Of a stretch of DNA of 64,000 nucleotides, positions 32,649 through 40,559 are shown one piece after another. Position 1 is the stretch's first letter; each line of letters begins with the position of its first letter. A model generated the notes under the pieces. It saw only the letters and a list, made by a program, of their open reading frames with translations, was not told the origin of the DNA and searched no databases. The translations under genes were made by a program, and so were the position numbers. Source of the DNA: Flavobacterium lipolyticum (GTDB lineage: Bacteria; Bacteroidota; Bacteroidia; Flavobacteriales; Flavobacteriaceae); NCBI RefSeq assembly GCF_020905335.1, contig NZ_JAJJMN010000002.1, positions 1,054,001-1,118,000 of the forward strand, read 5' to 3'.

Positions 32649-33932
32649 ATGCCAATAACCGCTAACGATACTAAGAGAAAATCATGGTTAGAAGTACCTG
32701 AAAATAGTGATTTCCCTATTCAAAATATTCCATTCGGTATCTTTCTTACCAAAGAAAATGTTGTTACTGTAGGAACAAGAATTGGCGATTACGCTATAGA
32801 CTTAGGGGCTCTACAACAATTAAACTACTTTGCAGGAATAGATCTGACTGATGATATGTTCATGCAGGACACTCTTAATGATTTCATTTCTTATGGAAAA
32901 ATAACATGGAGATTAGTCCGTAACCGTATTGCTGATATTTTCGACGAAACCAATCCGCAATTAAGAGATTCAAAGAAAGACCGCGATATTGTTATTTTCA
33001 ATATTGATGATGTCGAAATGCAATTACCAGTTTTAATTGGTGATTATACGGATTTCTATTCCAGTAAAGAACACGCAACGAACGTTGGAAAAATGTTCCG
33101 TGATCCTGAAAACGCTTTATTGCCAAACTGGTTACACATTCCGGTAGGATACCACGGAAGAAGTTCTACCATAGTTCCGTCAGGAATTCCGGTACACCGC
33201 CCGATGGGACAAACTTTGCCTGCAGGACATGATACCCCGGTATTTGGAGCATCCCGTTTAGTAGACTTTGAATTAGAAACCGCTTTCATTACTACAGATG
33301 TAAATGTAATGGGCGAAAACATTTCAACTTACGAAGCAGAGGACTATATTTTCGGAATGGTTTTATTAAACGATTGGAGCGCACGTGACATTCAAAAGTG
33401 GGAATATGTACCACTTGGACCATTTTTAGCTAAGAACTTTGCTTCTTCAATCTCTCCATGGATTATTACAATGGATGCTTTAGAACCTTTTAGAACTAAA
33501 GGCCCTAAACAAGATCCTACTCCGCTTCCCTATTTACAAACAAAGGGCAAAAAAGCGTACGATATTCATTTAGAGGTTGCTTTAAAACCTGAAAATCAAG
33601 AAGAAACCGTACTTTCAAGATCAAACTTCAAATACATGTACTGGTCTATGGCACAGCAGTTAACACATCATACATCCAACGGATGTCGTGTAAACTCTGG
33701 TGATATGATGGGTTCAGGAACTATTTCCGGCCCAACTGAAGACAGCTTTGGCTCGATGTTAGAACTAACCTGGGGAGGAAAAAACCCAATAGCCTTAAAT
33801 GGTGGTGGTGAGCGTAAATTTATAGAAGATGGTGACACAGTAATCATCAGAGGTTTCTGCGAAAGCAATGAAGTACGTATTGGCTTTGGAGAAGTTTCAA
33901 GCCAATTATTACCTCCTTTTGTGAGACAATGA
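32649..33932 (+). CDS. fahA: Fumarylacetoacetase
   Basis: The 427-residue enzyme hydrolyses fumarylacetoacetate to fumarate and acetoacetate, the last step of tyrosine and phenylalanine breakdown. The N-terminal FAH domain and the catalytic core are complete: YTDFYSSKEHATNVGKMFR, IPVGYHGRSSTIVPSG, ELETAFI and LLNDWSARDIQKWEYVPLG, the last with the metal-binding aspartate. Length is that of the long (eukaryote-like) enzyme. The upstream tyrosine-degradation genes are not in this window. It has its own promoter and terminator, so it is a single-gene unit. Confidence 0.95.
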   Translation: MPITANDTKRKSWLEVPENSDFPIQNIPFGIFLTKENVVTVGTRIGDYAIDLGALQQLNYFAGIDLTDDMFMQDTLNDFISYGKITWRLVRNRIADIFDETNPQLRDSKKDRDIVIFNIDDVEMQLPVLIGDYTDFYSSKEHATNVGKMFRDPENALLPNWLHIPVGYHGRSSTIVPSGIPVHRPMGQTLPAGHDTPVFGASRLVDFELETAFITTDVNVMGENISTYEAEDYIFGMVLLNDWSARDIQKWEYVPLGPFLAKNFASSISPWIITMDALEPFRTKGPKQDPTPLPYLQTKGKKAYDIHLEVALKPENQEETVLSRSNFKYMYWSMAQQLTHHTSNGCRVNSGDMMGSGTISGPTEDSFGSMLELTWGGKNPIALNGGGERKFIEDGDTVIIRGFCESNEVRIGFGEVSSQLLPPFVRQ

Positions 33933-33965
33933 AGAGATCCTGCCGTATCGGAAGATATATAAGCA

Positions 33966-34000
33966 AAAAAACCTTGTTAGCTGACTAACAAGGTTTTTTT
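33966..34000 (+). terminator. Terminator of fahA
   Basis: A 15-bp stem (AAAAACCTTGTTAG and complement, with a 4-base loop ctga) is followed by a T run, 34 bp after the fahA stop codon. It can work in both directions. Confidence 0.9.
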
Positions 34001-34006
34001 TATTCT

Positions 34007-34077
34007 TTTTGCCACAGATTAAAGGATTAAAAACTGATTTTTTATAATCTGCGAGAATCCTTTAATCTGTGGCAAAA
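34007..34077. repeat. Perfect 22-bp inverted repeat between fahA and the deiminase gene
   Basis: The arms at 34007-34028 and 34056-34077 are exact complements (core gccacagattaaaggatt). The loop of 27 bp holds words related to the arm (aatctgcgag). It could terminate the deiminase transcript, or be a mobile palindrome. Confidence 0.85.
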
Positions 34078-34105
34078 AAATTCGATATCCTTCGAAATCT
34101 AAAAA

Positions 34106-35146
34106 TTAAGCCGGAATCTGTTGACTCAAACAGTGTAATGTTCCAAAGCCCCAAATAAAATCAATACAACTGATACCGATTACTTCTCTGTCAGGAAAAC
34201 ATTCAGCAAGTATATTCAAAGCTACACGATCATTGCTATCGTTAAAAGTAGGAACCAGTACACAATTATTCAAAATTAGAAAATTCGCATAGCTAGCCGG
34301 TAATCTTAACGTATCAAAATCAACACGTTTTGGCATTGGCAATGCTACGATAGTTGGTGATTTTCCGTCTTCCAGTTTTGCATTTTGCAAACGTTTCAAA
34401 TTGTCCTGTAATGGTTTATAATTAGAATCGTTTTTATCCGTTTCTACAATCGTTACAATAGTATCTTCGTTTACAAATCGGCATAAATCGTCGATATGTC
34501 CGTGTGTATCATCTCCTTCTATTCCGTCACCCAGCCATATTACATTGGTAACTCCTAAGTATTCCTTAAAAACAGCCTCGTAATCTTCTTTAGTAAAACC
34601 TGCGTTTCTAACCTGAATGGTCGGATGCATCAAACATTCTTCAGAAGTCAATAAAGTTCCTTTTCCGTTTACATCAATTGCACCACCTTCTACAATTACA
34701 GGTTTCCCCTTATACATTACCTGCGTAAGCGGAACATCAATAAAATCGGCTATTTTAGCAGGAACAAATTTATCCAGCTGGTAGTTTTTGTACTTCGCCC
34801 AACCGTTGAAATTAAAATTCAAAGCTTCTCTTTTTGAACCATTTTGTACAATAATTGGCCCCGAATCACGCATCCAGCTTCTATTGGTTTTGTGAACAAT
34901 AAAAGAAACATTCGCCAGATTCACTCGTCCCATTTCCAGCATTCCATTTACTTTTTCTTTTAGTTTTTCATCGGCTACAACCAAAAAAACAGTTTCAAAA
35001 GTGGCTACTTTTTTAATAAATTCTACAAAAGCCCATTGAACAGCTTCGTATTTTCCCGGCCAATCGTTTCCATTATGCGGAAAACACAATACAATTCCTT
35101 GTTGTTTCTCCCATTCCGCCGGAAACCTTCTATTATTTGTTGACAT
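34106..35146 (-). CDS. aguA: Agmatine deiminase family protein
   Basis: The 346-residue protein is of the guanidino-group hydrolase fold. It has the substrate-binding NRSWMRDSGPI and GGAIDVNGKGTLL segments, the catalytic EGDDTHGHIDDLCRF, and a late IWGFGTLHCLSQQIP with the catalytic cysteine. It would convert agmatine to N-carbamoylputrescine and ammonia. The next enzyme of the route, N-carbamoylputrescine amidase, is encoded at 38689-39579, three genes away. Some family members act on peptidyl-arginine, but the length and motifs favour agmatine. Confidence 0.88.
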   Translation of the reverse strand: MSTNNRRFPAEWEKQQGIVLCFPHNGNDWPGKYEAVQWAFVEFIKKVATFETVFLVVADEKLKEKVNGMLEMGRVNLANVSFIVHKTNRSWMRDSGPIIVQNGSKREALNFNFNGWAKYKNYQLDKFVPAKIADFIDVPLTQVMYKGKPVIVEGGAIDVNGKGTLLTSEECLMHPTIQVRNAGFTKEDYEAVFKEYLGVTNVIWLGDGIEGDDTHGHIDDLCRFVNEDTIVTIVETDKNDSNYKPLQDNLKRLQNAKLEDGKSPTIVALPMPKRVDFDTLRLPASYANFLILNNCVLVPTFNDSNDRVALNILAECFPDREVIGISCIDFIWGFGTLHCLSQQIPA

Positions 35147-35172
35147 AAAATGATTCTAAATTTGAAAGTGTA

Positions 35173-35180
35173 CAAAGATA
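35173..35180 (-). promoter_or_regulatory. Candidate -7 element for the agmatine deiminase gene
   Basis: The minus strand reads TATCTTTG (TAnnTTTG), 27 nt before the ATG at 35146. Confidence 0.5.
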
Positions 35181-35300
35181 ATGAGATAATGTGATAATTA
35201 GATAATGTGATAATTAGATAATTGGAGAATTAGACAATTGAGCAACCTAACAATTTAATAAATAACAAATTAACCAGTTATCTAATTAACAGATTAAGTT
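35176..35300. repeat. Intergenic word repeats (gataatgtgataattagataat)
   Basis: The words gataatgtgataatta, gataattg and taattaac are repeated and partly inverted over about 125 bp in the divergent gap between the deiminase gene and the choice-of-anchor I gene. No gene is seen. Confidence 0.65.
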
Positions 35301-35346
35301 AAAGATTAAATAATAAAGCCTTAATATAAGACCACAATCTGCTAAT

Positions 35347-35354
35347 TACATTTG
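35347..35354 (+). promoter_or_regulatory. Candidate -7 element for the choice-of-anchor I gene
   Basis: TACATTTG matches TAnnTTTG, 21 nt before the ATG at 35376. It overlaps the in-frame TTG at 35352, which argues against that TTG as the start. Confidence 0.5.
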
Positions 35355-35375
35355 GCAAAACTAAAAAACACAAAA

Positions 35376-36896
35376 ATGAAAAATGTAAGCCTTTCATTAT
35401 TAGCTGCTTTATTTGTTATGGCAAGCTGTAATAATGATGAAACCTCAAAAAATCAGGAATCCGAAATTGTGGTCAACGAAAATCCGGGTTCTTTTAAAGA
35501 AATCGGTTCGATCACTATTGGCGGCGAAGCTGCCGCTGAGATTTCGACATATGATGAAAAAACAAAAAGACTTTTTACAGTAAATAATAGCGGAACGAAT
35601 CAAATTGATGTCATTGATATTTCCGATCCTACAAAACCCGTTAAAATTGGTAAAATCGATCTGACTCCGTACGAAGGTGCTTCCAATAGTGTTGCAGTTT
35701 ACGATGGAAAACTGGCTGTTGCTTTAGAATCAACTCTTAACAAACAAGGAAATGGAAAGGTGGTTATTTTTAATACCAGCGATTACAGCTTAATCAAACA
35801 AGTTCCCGTTGGTGCATTACCCGATATGATTACGTTTTCGCCGGACGGAAAATTCATCATGACGGCTAACGAAGGAGAACCTAACACCGATTATACGCAG
35901 GATCCAAACGGAAGCATTTCTATTATTGATACAGCTACTTATGCTGTTACCACTTTAGATTTCAGTTCTTTTAGTGGTCAGGCCGAAGCTTTGAAAAAAG
36001 AAGGACTTAGAATTTCAAAATTTGCCAAGAGTTTTACTCAGGACATAGAACCTGAATACATTACCATATCTGATGATTCTAAAACTGCCTGGGTGACTTT
36101 ACAGGAAAATAATGGTGTTGCCAAAGTAGATCTAACTTCTAAAACCATCACAGCTCTTTATCCTCTGGGCTTTAAAAATTTCAATACCGCCGAAAATGCC
36201 ATTGATGTAAGTGATAAAGACGATAAAATTGCTTTTAATCCCTGGAAAGTAAAAGGAATGTACATGCCGGATGCCATTAGTCATTTTTCAGCAAACAATA
36301 CTCCTTATTTTGTTACAGCCAACGAAGGTGATGCCAGAGAATATGCTGCCTACGCAGATATTAAAAGAATGAAAGACATGAAACTGGATGCCACTGCTTT
36401 TCCTGATGCTACCACTTTAAAATTGGAGACTAATTTAGGAAGACTTAACCTTATTGCCGATATGGGAGATGCTGACGGCGACGGTGACCTGGATGAGTTG
36501 GTCGCTTTTGGAGCCCGCTCCTTCTCTATCTGGAATGGGAATACCGGAAAAATTGTTTATGATAGTAAAAATGATACAGATAAAAAAACAAATGAACTTG
36601 GAACCTACGATGACAAACGTAGCGATGACAAAGGCTCTGAGCCGGAAGCAGTCGTTGCCGCTAAAATGGGATCTCAGAATATTTTATTTGTTGGTTTAGA
36701 AAGATCTGATGCTTTTATGACTTATGATGTAACCAATCCTGCTTCACCACAATATTTACAGACGGTAAAAACCGGTGACGCTCCGGAAGGAATACTCTTC
36801 ATTCCGGCTTCTAAAAGTCCAACCAAAAGAAGTTTGTTAGTCGTTAGTAGTGAAGGAGATGGAACTGTAAAAATATACCAACCAGATTTAAAATAA
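35376..36896 (+). CDS. Choice-of-anchor I family lipoprotein (beta-propeller)
   Basis: From the ATG at 35376 the protein has 506 residues, starting with a lipoprotein signal (SLLAALFVMASC). The rest is a repetitive beta-propeller-like fold (KRLFTVNNSGTNQIDVIDIS, ITFSPDGKFIMTANEGEPN, TPYFVTANEGDAREYA, GDADGDGDLDELVAFGAR). A calcium-binding-like aspartate-rich loop precedes the last blades. Family members sit at the cell surface and are often next to phosphatases. The activity is not known, and a phytase- or phosphatase-linked role is only possible. It has its own promoter and terminator. Confidence 0.85.
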   Translation: MKNVSLSLLAALFVMASCNNDETSKNQESEIVVNENPGSFKEIGSITIGGEAAAEISTYDEKTKRLFTVNNSGTNQIDVIDISDPTKPVKIGKIDLTPYEGASNSVAVYDGKLAVALESTLNKQGNGKVVIFNTSDYSLIKQVPVGALPDMITFSPDGKFIMTANEGEPNTDYTQDPNGSISIIDTATYAVTTLDFSSFSGQAEALKKEGLRISKFAKSFTQDIEPEYITISDDSKTAWVTLQENNGVAKVDLTSKTITALYPLGFKNFNTAENAIDVSDKDDKIAFNPWKVKGMYMPDAISHFSANNTPYFVTANEGDAREYAAYADIKRMKDMKLDATAFPDATTLKLETNLGRLNLIADMGDADGDGDLDELVAFGARSFSIWNGNTGKIVYDSKNDTDKKTNELGTYDDKRSDDKGSEPEAVVAAKMGSQNILFVGLERSDAFMTYDVTNPASPQYLQTVKTGDAPEGILFIPASKSPTKRSLLVVSSEGDGTVKIYQPDLK

Positions 36897-36915
36897 CCTT
36901 CACATTTACAATTTC

Positions 36916-36952
36916 AAAAAGGGGCTAAAAATTAAATTTAGCCCCTCTTTTT
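36916..36952 (+). terminator. Terminator of the choice-of-anchor I gene
   Basis: The stem AGGGGCTAAA/TTTAGCCCCT (10 bp) is followed by CTTTTT, 20 bp after the stop codon. Confidence 0.85.
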
Positions 36953-37051
36953 GACCAAATATTTTGATTTCATTAACATATTTGCATAATTAAAACCCAA
37001 AAGATGGGAATTATGTAAGACCAAATAGAACACTATCTAAATTTCGTACTA

Positions 37052-37059
37052 TAAATTTG
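37052..37059 (+). promoter_or_regulatory. Candidate -7 element for the OmpA-family gene
   Basis: TAAATTTG matches TAnnTTTG, 55 nt upstream of the ATG at 37115. No TTG is seen at the -33 distance. Confidence 0.45.
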
Positions 37060-37114
37060 TCCTGAGTTTAAAAGTTAAGGCTCAAAAATAATATTAAATA
37101 AAAATTTGGATATC

Positions 37115-38383
37115 ATGAAAAAGAAATTAGCTTCAGTATCACTTTTACTACTATCAATCGCTGCCAGTGCACAAAACACGACAACGACATCGGCCCCGTC
37201 TACAATTGACAAACCTGCTTACAATAAATGGTCTATAGAATTAAACGGAGGTTTAAACAAACCTATGAGAGCCATAACACCTGGTTATTCAACAGAATCA
37301 GTTAGTCCGTTTCATGCCGATTTAGGAGTAAGATATATGTTTAATCCTAAATTTGGTTTGAAACTGGATGTTGGATACGATCAATTTCAGGAACGTAAAG
37401 ACACTCCGGAGTTTGACAGCAAATATTACAGAGCAAGTTTACAAGGGGTTGTTAACCTTGGAAGAGCTTTAAACTTTGAAACCTGGACAAATACTTTCGG
37501 TTTATTGGCACATGGAGGTTTTGGGGTTTCTCAATTAAGCAGCGATAAAGGTTTTGACGGGAAAGATTATATGGCTCACGGAATTATGGGATTAACCGGA
37601 CAAGTGAGACTAAGCAACAGAGTTGCTTTAACCGGAGATCTTACCGGAATTGTTAACGGAAGACAAAACCACAACTTCGATGGAAAAGGAGTTCCTGCTA
37701 CCGGTTCATTAGATGGTGTGCTATTAAATGCATCTGTTGGTTTGACGTTTTACTTAGGTAAAAACACAAAACATGCTGACTGGTATTCTGAAGACAATGA
37801 AAGACTGAACAAATTAGAAGACCGAGTGAATACAATTGAAACTAATCTTATTGATACCGATAAAGATGGTGTTGCTGATTTGTATGATTTAGAACCAAAT
37901 ACAATTTCAGGAGTGGCTGTTAATACTAAAGGACAATCTATTGATACCAATCAAAATGGTGTTCCGGACGAATTAGAAAGCTATTTAGATAAAACTTATG
38001 CTAAAAAAGGAAGTGAAGCTGCTCCAACAAACAAAACGGTTGAAGAATTAATTAACGGAGGGTATGTAAATGTATACTTTGATTTCAATTCTTCTAAACC
38101 AACCAATACTTCTCTATCCGGTGTTGATTTCTTAGTGAAATACCTGAAAAACAATCCTGGTAAATCTGCTGATATCATTGGTTATGCAGACGAAATTGGA
38201 AACTCAAGCTACAATACTGAATTATCAAGAAAAAGAGCTGAAGCAGTTAAAAAGATTGCAACAAATGCAGGAATCGATGCTTCAAGGCTGAATGTAATTG
38301 CTAACGGTGAAGATACTTCTGTGAACAAAAATTCAAAAGAAGCGCGTCAAATCGTAAGAAGAGTTACTTTCCAGGTGAAATAA
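37115..38383 (+). CDS. OmpA-family outer-membrane protein with calcium-binding repeats
   Basis: From the ATG at 37115 the protein has 422 residues: a signal peptide (about 1-20), an N-terminal beta-barrel (about 40-225, ending in a transmembrane-strand-rich region), a linker with thrombospondin type 3-like aspartate loops (DTDKDGVADLYDLEP, DTNQNGVPDELE), and a C-terminal OmpA domain (about 310-422) with the peptidoglycan-binding NTELSRKRAEAVKKIA segment. It should anchor the outer membrane to peptidoglycan. It is a single-gene unit with a strong terminator. Confidence 0.92.
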   Translation: MKKKLASVSLLLLSIAASAQNTTTTSAPSTIDKPAYNKWSIELNGGLNKPMRAITPGYSTESVSPFHADLGVRYMFNPKFGLKLDVGYDQFQERKDTPEFDSKYYRASLQGVVNLGRALNFETWTNTFGLLAHGGFGVSQLSSDKGFDGKDYMAHGIMGLTGQVRLSNRVALTGDLTGIVNGRQNHNFDGKGVPATGSLDGVLLNASVGLTFYLGKNTKHADWYSEDNERLNKLEDRVNTIETNLIDTDKDGVADLYDLEPNTISGVAVNTKGQSIDTNQNGVPDELESYLDKTYAKKGSEAAPTNKTVEELINGGYVNVYFDFNSSKPTNTSLSGVDFLVKYLKNNPGKSADIIGYADEIGNSSYNTELSRKRAEAVKKIATNAGIDASRLNVIANGEDTSVNKNSKEARQIVRRVTFQVK

Positions 38384-38401
38384 ACAATTCTAAGCTAGTA
38401 T

Positions 38402-38439
38402 AAAAAGAGGCTGTTTAAAAATTTAAACAGCCTCTTTTG
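38402..38439 (+). terminator. Terminator of the OmpA-family gene
   Basis: A 17-bp perfect stem (AAAAGAGGCTGTTTAAA and complement, 2-base loop region) is followed by a TTTT tract. The word GAGGCTGTTTAA is shared with the hairpin at 38620-38656. Confidence 0.9.
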
Positions 38440-38494
38440 CATATAAATAATTAAGATTGGAATTAAAGTCCAAAAGCAGTTTTAGTCTACGTCT

Positions 38495-38585
38495 TACTTC
38501 AACGCGGATAAAAACAGATCTTAAAAATTGTAAACTCATTTAAAGAGAAAAAAATCGGTGTCTATCCATTTTATCAGCGTCGAAT
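38495..38585. repeat. Imperfect inverted repeat (gcggataaaaacagat type)
   Basis: Words cgcggataaaaacagat and atcggtgtctatcc...ttttatcagcg lie about 45 bp apart and are partly complementary. They sit between the two terminators that separate the convergent OmpA and amidase genes. No gene is seen in 38440-38619. Confidence 0.5.
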
Positions 38586-38619
38586 TAAAGCTAAAATTTT
38601 AAAACGATATTGTCTCTGC

Positions 38620-38656
38620 TAAAAAAAAGAGGCTGTTTAAAATTAAACAGCCTCTA
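38620..38656 (-). terminator. Terminator of the carbon-nitrogen hydrolase gene
   Basis: The stem AGAGGCTGTTTAA/TTAAACAGCCTCT is followed by eight T on the minus strand, 33 bp past the stop codon at 38689. It shares its sequence with the OmpA-gene terminator. Confidence 0.88.
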
Positions 38657-38688
38657 CTTCTTTGCCTTTCTATAAAGGTATTTTTTAC

Positions 38689-39579
38689 TTATTGATCAAT
38701 CGCTCTTTTGGTAATATCGCCAAAAGCATCAATTCTTCTGTCTCTGAAAAATGGCCAGTTCTGACGTACGTTTTCCTGTAGATCCAAATCAACTTCAGCA
38801 ATTAGAATTTCTTCCTGATCATGAGAAGCCTGAGCCAAAATCTCACCCTGAGGTCCCGCGATAAACGAAGCTCCCCAAAACTGAATTCCTTCTGTTCCTT
38901 CAATATATTTTTCTAATCCAATACGGTTTGCAGCGGCAACAAAAACACCATTTGCAACAGCATGGCCTTTCATTACGTTCATCCATGCACCATATTGATT
39001 TACTCCATACTCTTCTTTTTCTTTTGGATGCCATCCAATTGCTGTTGGGTAAAATAAAACCTCAGCTCCTTTTAAAGCAGTAATACGTGCTGCTTCCGGA
39101 TACCATTGATCCCAGCAAATAAGGGTTCCGATTTTTCCTTTTTTAGTCTCAATAGCCTGAAAACCTAAGTCACCCGGTGTGAAATAGAATTTTTCATAGA
39201 AATGCGGATCGTCCGGAATGTGCATTTTACGGTATAACCCTGCTTCTGTTCCATCCGTATCAATGATATAAGCACTATTATGATAAATTCCTGCCATTCT
39301 TTTCTCAAAGAAAGGAACAATAATTACCACTCCTAATTCCTTTGCCAAGGCACTAAAAGCAATAAATGAAGTACTGTAAAGTGGTTCGGCTAATGCAAAA
39401 TTATCTACATCTTCGCTTTGGCAAAAATAATGACTGCTGTACAATTCAGGCAGCAAGATTACTTCAGCTCCTTTATTGGCAGCATCTTTTACCCAGCTGA
39501 TACATTTTTTAAGATTATTCTCGGCAACATCATTCAGATTTAACTGAATAACGGCTATTTTATACTTTCTTTTCGGCAT
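38689..39579 (-). CDS. aguB: Carbon-nitrogen hydrolase, probable N-carbamoylputrescine amidase
   Basis: From the ATG at 39579 (MPKRKYKIAVIQLNL) the protein has 296 residues. The nitrilase-superfamily triad is clear: glutamate in VILLPELYSSHYFCQ, lysine in GLYRKMHIPDDPHFYEKFYF, cysteine in IGTLICWDQWYPEA. The HIPDDPHFYEKFYFTPGD segment is typical of N-carbamoylputrescine amidase, which makes putrescine, CO2 and ammonia. The agmatine deiminase gene at 34106-35146 supplies its substrate. The longer frame from 39627 would run over the promoter, so the later ATG is chosen. Confidence 0.9.
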   Translation of the reverse strand: MPKRKYKIAVIQLNLNDVAENNLKKCISWVKDAANKGAEVILLPELYSSHYFCQSEDVDNFALAEPLYSTSFIAFSALAKELGVVIIVPFFEKRMAGIYHNSAYIIDTDGTEAGLYRKMHIPDDPHFYEKFYFTPGDLGFQAIETKKGKIGTLICWDQWYPEAARITALKGAEVLFYPTAIGWHPKEKEEYGVNQYGAWMNVMKGHAVANGVFVAAANRIGLEKYIEGTEGIQFWGASFIAGPQGEILAQASHDQEEILIAEVDLDLQENVRQNWPFFRDRRIDAFGDITKRAIDQ

Positions 39580-39597
39580 GACATAAAATTTAGAGTG

Positions 39598-39627
39598 CAA
39601 AAATAGTGTTTTTTGAAAGAATGACAA
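39598..39627 (-). promoter_or_regulatory. Bacteroidota-type promoter of the amidase gene
   Basis: On the minus strand TTG (39625-39627) and TATTTTTG (39598-39605) are 19 bp apart, matching TTG-N19-TAnnTTTG. The -7 element ends 18 nt before the ATG at 39579, which supports that start. Confidence 0.72.
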
Positions 39628-39749
39628 AGAACACCTATCTTCCAGTTCTTATAAAAAAGAAAACCATCTTACAAACATCCCTCTCTATTAAAGAATCAAA
39701 TGATTGCAAAATGGTTTCGTTACCTAAGATTTATCGTCTAAAAACTTAA

Positions 39750-40163
39750 TTACTCAATAACCACTTTCGTCGTTACGAATTCCGTTTCCGATTTTTTGAA
39801 TTTGATTTCAAATGTTCCTTTTGTTGCGGACTTAAATTTGTAAACTGTCTTTTTAGGATCTGGTACCTGAGTAGTACAAACTCCTGTTGGATACTTAACT
39901 TCAACTTGTAGCCCTTTTACTCCCCCAATGGTCACTTCACCAATTTTACTGAATTCTCCACAAGCATTATCGACAATAAAGGTAACATCGTAGCTCAGTT
40001 CTTCATTAACCTTCCCGGTTGCAGGACCTTTCACTTCGGTCACTAAAGCAGCTTTAGTAATTGATTCAGGAATACTTGGTGCGTCATTATCGTTACTGCA
40101 TGAAGCCAATCCAATCGTTAGAAATAATACTACAAAAACTGATTTTAATTTAAACCTTTTCAT
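39750..40163 (-). CDS. Small lipoprotein of unknown function
   Basis: The 137-residue protein has a lipoprotein signal (VLFLTIGLASC, cysteine at about 22) followed by a short acidic linker (SNDNDAPSIPES) and a beta-rich domain with two cysteines in the mature part (NACGEF and GVCTTQ) that could pair. I recognise no family. The linker SNDND is common in Bacteroidota surface lipoproteins. It is flanked by long gaps and looks like a single-gene unit. Confidence 0.65.
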   Translation of the reverse strand: MKRFKLKSVFVVLFLTIGLASCSNDNDAPSIPESITKAALVTEVKGPATGKVNEELSYDVTFIVDNACGEFSKIGEVTIGGVKGLQVEVKYPTGVCTTQVPDPKKTVYKFKSATKGTFEIKFKKSETEFVTTKVVIE

Positions 40164-40340
40164 ATAAAATAATAATTAATTGTTAATTACTATGAAGATG
40201 CCGTTGGATGGCAATGGTTGCTTTTCAAATTTGTTAATTCTTTCGACAAAACAAATAAACCATTAAAAATCAAATCTTTATTCCGTCAAAATACTTAAAA
40301 AAAAACACCACTTTCTTATGAAAAACCAAAATTTATCGCA

Positions 40341-40411
40341 TAGCCCCGATAGAAACGGCATCCTTTTTCCTGCTTTTTTAGCAGGGAAAAGATAGAGTGA
40401 ATAGCGGGACA
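40341..40411. ncRNA. AGCCCCGAT...AGCGGGA element, copy 1 (candidate structured RNA or repeat)
   Basis: It starts tagccccgat and ends atagcgggac, and the ends can pair (CCCG/CGGG). Inside are atcctttttcc/ggaaaagat arms capped by a CCTGC/GCAGG hairpin. A second copy is at 56401-56526 with the same ends but a different interior, which suggests compensating change. It lies in the 396-bp gap 40164-40559. The Rfam motif flavo-1 may describe this family, from memory only. Confidence 0.5.
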
Positions 40412-40450
40412 AAAGTCCTTTTTAAAAATAAGTTACAGTGCTTCAAAAAA

Positions 40451-40480
40451 CAAAACACCAGCCTTTCGACTGGTGTTTTG
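40451..40480 (-). terminator. Terminator of the gliding/T9SS operon
   Basis: The stem CAAAACACCAG/CTGGTGTTTTG (11 bp, loop cctttcga) has T-rich flanks on both sides and works in both directions. It is 80 bp past the stop codon at 40560. The stem and loop are shared with the hairpin at 44003-44028. Confidence 0.82.
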
Positions 40481-40559
40481 TTTATGTTTTTTTAAACTTT
40501 AGAAATCAGTTTATTTTGCAAAACGTTATTTTATTATTTTAAAGCAATACTCTAATCGA

